A stretch of 19,454 bases of DNA, from the NCBI GenBank assembly GCA_041739275.1, contig JBGSOF010000031.1:1-19454 (forward strand), in the 5' to 3' direction. The DNA is from WGMI01 sp041739275. GTDB lineage: Bacteria; Bacteroidota; Bacteroidia; Flavobacteriales; Schleiferiaceae. The notes below the pieces were generated by a model, which saw only the letters and a list, made by a program, of their open reading frames with translations, was not told where the DNA came from and did no database searches. Below, in pieces: positions 14,028 to 19,454 of the stretch (positions are counted from its first letter, which is position 1; every line of letters begins with the position of its first letter). A program made the translations under genes and the position numbers.

Positions 14028-14717
14028 TCAGGGGGCCTCTGCCAGAGCCAAAGCCTCGTGCACGCCCAGCCGAATGTTTCCCCAGACTTCGTCAATTCGT
14101 GCCTCCATCATGTAACACGGCCCCGAAACAATGCGCAGTTCGCGGTCGATGGCCACGCTTTCGTTGGTGTGTGCCTCGTGTGTCGCTCCGCTTTGTACCA
14201 TTCCCGAAGCAATCGAAGCGATATCATAGGGCGAAGGCTTTTTGGTCGTCCCTACGGTCAATTTTGGATGCATTTCGGTGCCTTCGAGGGCTTTGGCCAC
14301 TGTGGTCGGGCTCATACACAAAGCGAGCAGGGTCTTTTTGTTCTCGACGGCTGATCGGATCAAATGAACCACTTCGGGGCGAATACTGGCTTTTTCGCCT
14401 GCAAATGCCCAGTTGGTGAGGTTCTTAGCCGTGCCGAATCCGCCGGGCAAAGCGAGGATGTCGTATTCGTTGGGCTTGAGGCTCCACAGCGGACGGACAT
14501 CTCCGCGGGCTATGCGCGCCGATTCGATCAAGATGCTGCGGGTTTCGTGCATTTCGCTGCCGTCGAGGTGGTTCAATACGTGGTGTTGATCCCAATCCGG
14601 GGCGATTGAAAAGTACTCGTGCCCCGCTTGGGCGATGGCGAGATAGGTCAAAACCGCTTCTTGGATTTCTGTGCCGTCGTAGACGCCGCAGCCGTGTAGC
14701 AATACTGCGAATCGCAT
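14028..14717 (-). CDS. elbB: ElbB-like glyoxalase of the DJ-1/PfpI superfamily
   Basis: The product has 229 residues and matches E. coli ElbB closely in its hallmark segments: LLHGCGVYDGTEIQEAVLTYLAI, VLNHLDGSEMHETRSILIE, ARIARGDVRPL and LALPGGFGTAKNLTNWAF. The nucleophile-elbow cysteine is Cys134 in LLALCMSPT. The end, DRELRIVSGPCYM followed by a helix, is also typical. ElbB has glyoxalase-type activity in E. coli and was linked by name to isoprenoid biosynthesis; its true role is uncertain. The ATG at 14717 lies 34 bases after the stop of pepE. A -7-like TAGGTTTG at 14754-14747 overlaps that stop, so elbB may have its own promoter in addition to readthrough. Confidence 0.93.
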   Translation of the reverse strand: MRFAVLLHGCGVYDGTEIQEAVLTYLAIAQAGHEYFSIAPDWDQHHVLNHLDGSEMHETRSILIESARIARGDVRPLWSLKPNEYDILALPGGFGTAKNLTNWAFAGEKASIRPEVVHLIRSAVENKKTLLALCMSPTTVAKALEGTEMHPKLTVGTTKKPSPYDIASIASGMVQSGATHEAHTNESVAIDRELRIVSGPCYMMEARIDEVWGNIRLGVHEALALAEAP

Positions 14718-14746
14718 AGGGAAGGAGTTTAAAGATTGAACCTCTC

Positions 14747-14754
14747 CAAACCTA
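14747..14754 (-). promoter_or_regulatory. Possible internal promoter element for elbB
   Basis: TAGGTTTG on the - strand is an exact TAnnTTTG match and overlaps the TAG stop of pepE. It lies 29 bases before the elbB ATG. No good -33 TTG was found, so this is tentative. Confidence 0.3.
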
Positions 14755-15477
14755 AGATAAATTTGAGTTGACGCGGAGTTCAGGTTCAGAGATCAAGCCC
14801 GGAGCGCATTCCCGAGCCGGACGGTCTCGACAGAACAAACGTGCGGTTAGGGGGCCTTTGAGTTCGATCTCGCTCCCATCTATTCGCAACCAGCTCGATT
14901 CTCGAAGGCCCAGAACGGCTTGTTCGTTGAAGACGTGAAATTCGGCAATGCGCGTTTCGCGGGTTTCGCCCATGTGGGTGCTCCCGATTTCAGGGTCCAA
15001 ATAATGGGGATTGATATTGAAATCCAAGATGCCAAGGGCCTCGAGCGAAGGCGGATGAACAATCGGCATATCGTTGGTGGTGCCGATGCTGTGGCCCGCG
15101 AGATTGCTGCCCGCACTGCTGCCCATGTACGGGCTTCCGGCCACAACTTTCGCCCTTAGTGTTTCGAGTAAATTGTTTTCGATCAATGTTTTAAGTAGGA
15201 CGAAACTGTTTCCGCCCCCCACAAAAAAGCCGTCTGCGTTTTCGATGGCGGTTCGGGGATCTACGAATTTCTCGATGCCTTTGATTTCGAGTTCCATTCT
15301 CGCAAATCGCGCTTCTGCCAATCGGGAATACTCAGACCAGCTTCGACCTCCGGGCCGGGCGTAGGGAATGAAGACTAGGTTCTTTCGGTTCTCGAAGAAC
15401 TCTTTAATCTCAGCTTCCAGATAATCGAGGTAGCCCTCTCCGTGCAAAGTGGAGGTGCTCGCCAACAATGCCTTCAT
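14752..15477 (-). CDS. pepE: Dipeptidase E (alpha-aspartyl dipeptidase), peptidase family S51
   Basis: PepE hydrolyses dipeptides with N-terminal aspartate in the cytoplasm. The product has 241 residues, near the usual 230. The family pattern is complete: FFVGGGNSFVLLKTL, then the nucleophile elbow GSSAGSN with Ser121, then TTNDMPIV with Asp136 and FNINPHYLDP with His158. These are offset by one from the Salmonella catalytic Ser120 and His157. The start ATG 15477 overlaps the stop of the Asp-box protein gene as ATGA. The pair with elbB downstream may reflect a common transcript only; no shared pathway is evident. Confidence 0.95.
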   Translation of the reverse strand: MKALLASTSTLHGEGYLDYLEAEIKEFFENRKNLVFIPYARPGGRSWSEYSRLAEARFARMELEIKGIEKFVDPRTAIENADGFFVGGGNSFVLLKTLIENNLLETLRAKVVAGSPYMGSSAGSNLAGHSIGTTNDMPIVHPPSLEALGILDFNINPHYLDPEIGSTHMGETRETRIAEFHVFNEQAVLGLRESSWLRIDGSEIELKGPLTARLFCRDRPARECAPGLISEPELRVNSNLS

Positions 15478-16811
15478 CGGACAGGGGGGGTGTTAAAATC
15501 AATCAAAGCGGTCCAAATGCTGAGTCGGCCTTCGCGGAGTTCGGTCCAAACGGGGCGCACCACTCCGTTTACAGCTTCGATGGCGTTGTAGTCGCCCATA
15601 AAGGCTTTGGGACTGGGCAGAAAGGGTTCTGCGGTGAGGCGTTCTTCGAACCAGTGGAGTCCTCCGTCGGCAGACCATGCATGGGTGGTATGAGTGGCCC
15701 AAGGGTGGAGGTCTTCTTCGCCTCTGCGTCGTTTTCGGTCGTAGTAAATCGCGTGCAACCGGCCGGTTTGAGGATCAGCGGTAATCCAAGGCATAAACTG
15801 AGCCGAAGAGTCGTTTTGAGGGTGAATGCTTCGAGGGTCTGTCCAATTTTGGCCTTGGTCTCGAGAAATCATCAGCACAATGTCGATGTCTTGACCTTTT
15901 TGTTCGGTATACATCAGGTACAGGCTGCCTCGATGCGGGCCTTGGCTTCGGTCGCAGACCAGCACGGGCATTCCGTTCGATCGGTCGAATCCGGGCACGT
16001 CTTGAGACCATCCGCCCTGTTGTTGGGCTACGACTCGTTCGGGGCTCCATGTTTTGCCGCGGTCGGCCGAGGCGCTGAAGTAGATGCGGCTGTTCAGTGC
16101 CCAGCTCAAAAAGACCTGATCTCCGATGCCCGCAGCAGGGGTTGCGCCTTCGGCGGTGCTGTCTCCGTCGAGGCAATCGCCTTGGGTCTGGCTCACGGTG
16201 ATGGGTTTGCTCCATTTGGACCCGTTTTTGCGCCCTGACGAAAATCGAATGCGCGAACGGTCGGCGGGGTCTTTGCTGTCGTATCGGTCGAATTCGGTCC
16301 AGGCGAGGTAGATGTTTTCACCGTCTTCGGAGGCTTCGGCCCATTCTTTGTCCTGCTGTTTTGGGCTGTTGAGGCCTATGGATTTGCCTTTGCTCCAAGA
16401 GCGTTCAGACAGGGTTTTGTCCTTCTTTTTTTTGAGGGTCTGCACGACGATGCGATCGAGAAAGCGGGGGCTTCCCCAGCCTTTTTGGTCGGGGTCGGAG
16501 AGGTGGAAGTAGTGAACGTTTCCCTTGGCGTCGGCTACGAGGCAAGGGTCGCCATATACGCCCCATAGCGATTTCATCTGAGCTGAAGTCCAGGTTTTTC
16601 CGCTGTCTTCGCTGGTGTAGACATATTTCAACACCGCTCCGGCGACCATGCGCCCGGGTTCTGTGGGGTCTATGGCGATTTCGGGCTCACAGGGGCCGAG
16701 GCTTCTCTCTTGCGAAATTCCGATTTGCACCAGCGGCCAGGGCTGACCGGCCAGAGGAATTTGCACAACGCACAGGCTTGAAGCGATTAAAATTTTGCGT
16801 ATTCGATGCAT
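15474..16811 (-). CDS. Secreted Asp-box (BNR, sialidase-like) beta-propeller protein
   Basis: The product has 445 residues. The signal peptide MHRIRKILIASSLCVVQIPLAG supports ATG 16811; the longer open frame from 16895 adds a non-matching head. Asp-box motifs SxDxGxxW occur at residues 67 (SEDSGKTW), 248 (SADRGKTW), 316 (SRDQGQNW) and 380 (SADGGLHW), with a degenerate one near 191. This is the hallmark of a six-bladed sialidase-type propeller. Sialidase activity is not shown: the arginine triad and Tyr/Glu pair cannot be placed with certainty, and many such proteins are only Asp-box repeats. It is likely periplasmic or exported. It overlaps pepE by ATGA and is the first gene of a three-gene group. 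Confidence 0.88.
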   Translation of the reverse strand: MHRIRKILIASSLCVVQIPLAGQPWPLVQIGISQERSLGPCEPEIAIDPTEPGRMVAGAVLKYVYTSEDSGKTWTSAQMKSLWGVYGDPCLVADAKGNVHYFHLSDPDQKGWGSPRFLDRIVVQTLKKKKDKTLSERSWSKGKSIGLNSPKQQDKEWAEASEDGENIYLAWTEFDRYDSKDPADRSRIRFSSGRKNGSKWSKPITVSQTQGDCLDGDSTAEGATPAAGIGDQVFLSWALNSRIYFSASADRGKTWSPERVVAQQQGGWSQDVPGFDRSNGMPVLVCDRSQGPHRGSLYLMYTEQKGQDIDIVLMISRDQGQNWTDPRSIHPQNDSSAQFMPWITADPQTGRLHAIYYDRKRRRGEEDLHPWATHTTHAWSADGGLHWFEERLTAEPFLPSPKAFMGDYNAIEAVNGVVRPVWTELREGRLSIWTALIDFNTPPVR

Positions 16812-16816
16812 ACCCG

Positions 16817-16824
16817 CGAAGATA
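16817..16824 (-). promoter_or_regulatory. Possible -7 element of the Asp-box/pepE/elbB group
   Basis: TATCTTCG on the - strand differs by one base from TAnnTTTG and ends 5 bases before ATG 16811, the same geometry as at gpmI. A TTG lies 24 bases further upstream. If used, the mRNA would be leaderless. Confidence 0.35.
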
Positions 16825-17005
16825 AGTGCGATGGGCAGGGGGTATAGGCAATTCGGCGTGGTTCGATCTCGGCTATTTTCAATGGGTTTGATCAAATGTG
16901 CACTTCATGAGTATTTTTTTTAGGATGTCATTCTTTCCATTCTTGACGCGATTCGTGGGGCCGGGACACGTCGACCCTAGAGAGCTCGGCTGACTGCGAA
17001 TTGAT

Positions 17006-17941
17006 CTAGCGGCTTTCGGCGAGAGCGTTTTGATAAGAAGGGGTATCGGCGTAGAGTTCGTCTTTGAGCGGATTCAGGTTTCGCTTTCGAATCAGGAAAA
17101 TGTGATAAATAAAGAGTGCCACATTGGCCAAAAGAGCAATCAAACTCACCGTAAAAAAGGCCTTGGGGTCGTGCGTGGTCGGTACGGGGGCAATGTGGTC
17201 TGCGAACTGAGGCACGGTCATGATAAACATAATCCACAGCGCCAAGGTCGAGGCCCTGTGCTGAAGCCATGCCCCTTTGACGATGAAAAACGCGGGAATG
17301 GTAGACGAAAGCAGCAAGGCTAGCCCTGCATAGAACGAGTGATCTGAGATGCAATTGTAGGTATAGGCAAAGTTCCAAAGATCGTAGGCAATAATCCACG
17401 GCCAAATCATATCGGGCCAGATCATGTCCTTAGAATTATTCTTGGAAATCACAATCCCATACCAGCCCGATATGGTCACAATATTCAAAAGCCCGGCAAT
17501 TCCATTCATGATGTTCCAAGGCCCTGAAATGGTCCAGAGATGATCGACATAACCCCCGGCCCAAAGGCCATATCCGTACACTTGAAAATCTCGAATACAA
17601 GCCTCCAGAATATTGATCGAAAGAATGGCGGCCGGAAAAACAAGCACCCATCTTTTTCGCGCTAAGGCAGGAACGTATCGAATCGCCATAAACCCCAATA
17701 CCCCAATAAGGGCCGAATACGTTTTTACCCAATTAAACCAGGTGCCCGTGCCAAATTCATTTCCGCTCGAAGCCGTTTGTGGCCAAACCAAAAATGTAAG
17801 AATTATAGGTATTACGAGAAAGAGCAAAAGACCGCCCCATTTCGTCGTCCGTCCGAATTCATTAAATGCGATGAGTCCGAGCACCACCAAGAACAGTACG
17901 ATCCAACCTTCCCAACCCGGAACTTCGTATAAGTAATTCAT
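17006..17941 (-). CDS. Multi-pass inner-membrane protein, DUF5692-like
   Basis: The product has 311 residues with about nine hydrophobic segments long enough to span the membrane (roughly 13-26, 36-53, 74-90, 98-112, 135-165, 178-194, 203-222, 234-246 and 261-283). Polar and aromatic motifs between them (GYVDHLWTISGPWNIMNG, IAYDLWNFAYTYNCISDHS) are strongly conserved-looking. I recall similar sequences under the name DUF5692, a family with no assigned function. No transporter or enzyme motif is evident. The C-terminus is charged and probably cytoplasmic. It begins 20 bases after the stop of the SDR gene and is probably its operon partner, so the membrane protein and the oxidoreductase may share a substrate; this is inference only. 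Confidence 0.8.
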   Translation of the reverse strand: MNYLYEVPGWEGWIVLFLVVLGLIAFNEFGRTTKWGGLLLFLVIPIILTFLVWPQTASSGNEFGTGTWFNWVKTYSALIGVLGFMAIRYVPALARKRWVLVFPAAILSINILEACIRDFQVYGYGLWAGGYVDHLWTISGPWNIMNGIAGLLNIVTISGWYGIVISKNNSKDMIWPDMIWPWIIAYDLWNFAYTYNCISDHSFYAGLALLLSSTIPAFFIVKGAWLQHRASTLALWIMFIMTVPQFADHIAPVPTTHDPKAFFTVSLIALLANVALFIYHIFLIRKRNLNPLKDELYADTPSYQNALAESR

Positions 17942-17961
17942 AGCACGATCGTTATTAAATG

Positions 17962-18723
17962 TTATTGAGCAGTAAGTCCTCCGTCAATTACGTGTGTTGT
18001 GCCCGTAATATACCGGCTTTCGTCGCTCGCCAGAAATAAAACCAGTTGGGCAATTTCTTCGGGTTTTGCATAGCGACCCAAGGGAATGGTCTGCTCGAAA
18101 CCCTTCTTCGCCTCAGCTCCTTGACTCGGGGCAAATCCCTCTTCTAAAGAGCGCATCATTCGGTTGTCGACCGGTGCGGGATTAATGCTATTTACCCTGA
18201 TTTTTCTCGGCGCCAATTCCAAGGCTAAATTTCTCATAATGCCAATCACAGCGTGCTTGCTGATGACATATGCACTCACATTTGCGGTGCCCGAAAGCCC
18301 CGCCACTGAGGAACTCATCACAATAGAGCCTCCCTCTCGCATCATGGCCGACACATATTTGTTGCCCAACCAAACGCCTTTGACATTCACTGCCATCACC
18401 TGGTCGAAAACTTCTTCGGGATATTCAGAAATCGGTTTTACCACGCCTTCGATACCCGCATTGTTAAAGAAAATGTCGATTTTGTCAAAGAGTTTTCGAG
18501 CTTGAACGGAATAGTGCGACACATCCTCTGCACGGCGAACGTCGGCAGCGCAGGAGTAGACATTATGTCCGCCCAACTGTTCTTCGGCTTGCTTGAGCGA
18601 ATCTTCGTCCAAGTCGACGAGCAATACTTTCGCGCCGTGTTCGAGAAAGAGTTTGGCCGTCGCGAGGCCAATGCTGCCCGCCCCCCCGGTGATTATTGCC
18701 GTTTTGTTTTCGAGTCTTTTCAC
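17962..18723 (-). CDS. Short-chain dehydrogenase/reductase (SDR), NAD(P)-dependent
   Basis: The product has 253 residues, the standard length of a classical SDR. It shows the nucleotide site TGGAGSIG (12-19), Asp37 at the end of the second strand (favouring NAD over NADP), NNAG (87-90), Asn113, Ser138 and the catalytic YxxxK with Tyr152 and Lys156. The end ITGTTHVIDGGLTAQ is also typical. The substrate cannot be read from this; names such as 3-oxoacyl-ACP reductase FabG or glucose 1-dehydrogenase are often assigned to such sequences without proof. The start codon is GTG 18723: an in-frame TGA stands 9 bases before it and no ATG fits. It is the first gene of a pair with a DUF5692-like membrane protein. 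Confidence 0.93.
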   Translation of the reverse strand: MKRLENKTAIITGGAGSIGLATAKLFLEHGAKVLLVDLDEDSLKQAEEQLGGHNVYSCAADVRRAEDVSHYSVQARKLFDKIDIFFNNAGIEGVVKPISEYPEEVFDQVMAVNVKGVWLGNKYVSAMMREGGSIVMSSSVAGLSGTANVSAYVISKHAVIGIMRNLALELAPRKIRVNSINPAPVDNRMMRSLEEGFAPSQGAEAKKGFEQTIPLGRYAKPEEIAQLVLFLASDESRYITGTTHVIDGGLTAQ

Positions 18724-18992
18724 GATAAATCAATTTATTGTTATCGATGCCCAAGAAAATAGAAAATGAATAATTTAATTTACAGATAAAAGCCCATTCG
18801 ATGCAGGAATATTAGAAAGCTGATCGAGATAGATTGAATGCTCAATTATTTGTTAGATTAAATACAATATTCACAGTTTAATTATTGAGTAAACAGTTAA
18901 CCATAAATGAGTTCATACAAAGGGATGTGTCTTAGTTCTTAAAGAGCGCCTAATAGTCATCATCCTGTATCCCCCTGAGGGGGACAGCGTAA

Positions 18993-19115
18993 AATTCTGG
19001 GAACTAAGTGAAAAATGCGCAATGAGACTTTAAGGACATCGTCCTAGTGAGAAATCCTTAAAGGTTGACTCAAGTCGATTAAGGGGGTTCTTTTAGAAGT
19101 TATAGTCCCAGAATT
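18993..19115. repeat. Nested inverted repeats, possible structured RNA or small element
   Basis: The outer pair AATTCTGGGA (18993-19002) and TCCCAGAATT (19106-19115) is a perfect 10-bp inverted repeat. Inside it, CTTTAAGGA (19028-19036) and TCCTTAAAG (19055-19063) form a perfect 9-bp pair. A small AGGAC/GTCCT hairpin (19033-19045) competes with it. A further hairpin TCCCCC-TGA-GGGGGA lies just outside at 18970-18984. Confidence 0.5.
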
Positions 19116-19316
19116 ACTTGAGCGAATTAAAAATCAACGAGTTGTCCGGCTACCAAGGTGTCTAAGGCCTCTCGACTCCGGGACCCGCAAGCGATGCCGA
19201 GTCGCACAACAGCCGCAACTTCCTTTTTAATATTCTGCGGCGGCGACCTCGGCCAAAGCGCAAGCGGGTGGACAAGAGAGCGCATCTGTCGGTCAAAACA
19301 GATTCGGCAATATAAC

Positions 19317-19340
19317 AGAGCCACGAGGCGTCGTGGCTCT
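19317..19340 (-). repeat. Perfect 10-bp hairpin preceded by GTAG on the - strand
   Basis: AGAGCCACGA and TCGTGGCTCT pair perfectly around the loop GGCG. On the - strand the hairpin is entered through GTAG (19343-19340; its last base is also the outermost base of the stem), a tetranucleotide typical of REP-like elements. Confidence 0.5.
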
Positions 19341-19403
19341 ACACCTTCTTTGGAGCAGCAAAGAAAGAAGGCCTCCGCGGCATTTTAACACCAACGGACA
19401 CAA

Positions 19404-19427
19404 GTAGCCCCGCACGATTGTGCGGGG
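19404..19427 (+). repeat. GTAG plus perfect 8-bp GC-rich hairpin
   Basis: GTAG (19404-19407) is followed directly by CCCCGCAC, loop GATT and GTGCGGGG. It is oriented opposite to the hairpin at 19317-19340, with about 60 bases between the two GTAG ends. There is no T-run, so it is not a terminator. Confidence 0.5.
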
Positions 19428-19454
19428 GTGAACATCAAAGCCGTAGAGAGGGAA

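Larger units (their letters stand above)
18724..19454. other. Non-coding stretch: A+T-rich spacer, then a GC-rich structured end
   Basis: No convincing gene was found in these 731 bases. The first part (to about 18950) is A+T-rich and should hold the SDR promoter, but no good TAnnTTTG is visible on the - strand. From 18970 to 19115 there are nested inverted repeats. From about 19140 the sequence becomes GC-rich and hairpin-rich up to the edge. Short open frames of 65-76 codons on both strands have no family resemblance and no sensible start context. Confidence 0.6.

Noticed and set aside
17420..17445. Tandem DMIWP-DMIWP repeat in the DUF5692-like protein
   Set aside because: Two five-residue units only, and I recall similar WPDM wording in related proteins, so it is not taken as a duplication event.
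19140..19215. Possible tRNA because of clover-like inverted repeats
   Set aside because: No T-arm GTTCRANYC motif, no acceptor stem pairing and no plausible anticodon arm.
19127..19324. 65-codon - strand frame ending REALDTLVAGQLVDF
   Set aside because: The end looks protein-like, but there is no start context, no recognised family and the DNA is hairpin-rich; kept only as part of the unexplained tract.

Overview
The window looks like chromosomal DNA from a member of the Bacteroidota, most likely Flavobacteriales. The evidence is a six-domain ribosomal protein S1 with Bacteroidota-type sequence and tail, several exact TAnnTTTG promoter cores, many lipoproteins, a C4-zinc-ribbon-family protein next to Nif3, a BT0820-like HAD hydrolase and a DUF5692-like membrane protein. 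There are no tRNA or rRNA genes, CRISPR arrays or recognisable transposases. Most of the window is housekeeping or ordinary accessory genes, tightly packed with many 1-4 base stop/start overlaps.

Layout, left to right. (1) Positions 3-1858, + strand: the end of an unknown gene, a large lipoprotein and a small thioredoxin-like lipoprotein with a CxxC pair. The large lipoprotein gene is visibly richer in A+T than the rest. (2) 1907-4260: promoter, structured leader, rpsA and its terminator. (3) 6303-4517, - strand: META-domain lipoprotein, a small secreted helical protein and an esterase lipoprotein. (4) 6428-9841, + strand: Nif3-like protein, coiled-coil C4-zinc-ribbon-family protein that has lost all four cysteines, and a secreted TPR protein. 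(5) 13334-9834, - strand: gpmI, HAD-like hydrolase, map and a methyltransferase, each gene overlapping the next. (6) 13858-13418: small outer-membrane barrel. (7) 16811-14028, - strand: Asp-box propeller protein, pepE and elbB. (8) 18723-17006, - strand: SDR oxidoreductase and a DUF5692-like membrane protein. (9) 18724-19454: no convincing gene; nested inverted repeats and two GTAG-preceded hairpins.

How genes may work together: rpsA serves translation initiation. The gpmI cluster joins a glycolytic enzyme with N-terminal methionine removal. The lipoprotein, barrel, Asp-box and TPR genes act at the envelope.

The most interesting signals are these: two strong intrinsic-terminator hairpins with TTCG loops lie inside the signal-peptide coding region of two different lipoprotein genes; the zinc-ribbon protein keeps its fold signature but no cysteine ligand; -7 promoter cores sit only 4-5 bases before three start codons, suggesting leaderless mRNAs; and the right end holds an unexplained structured non-coding stretch. 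No clear new multi-gene system was found.
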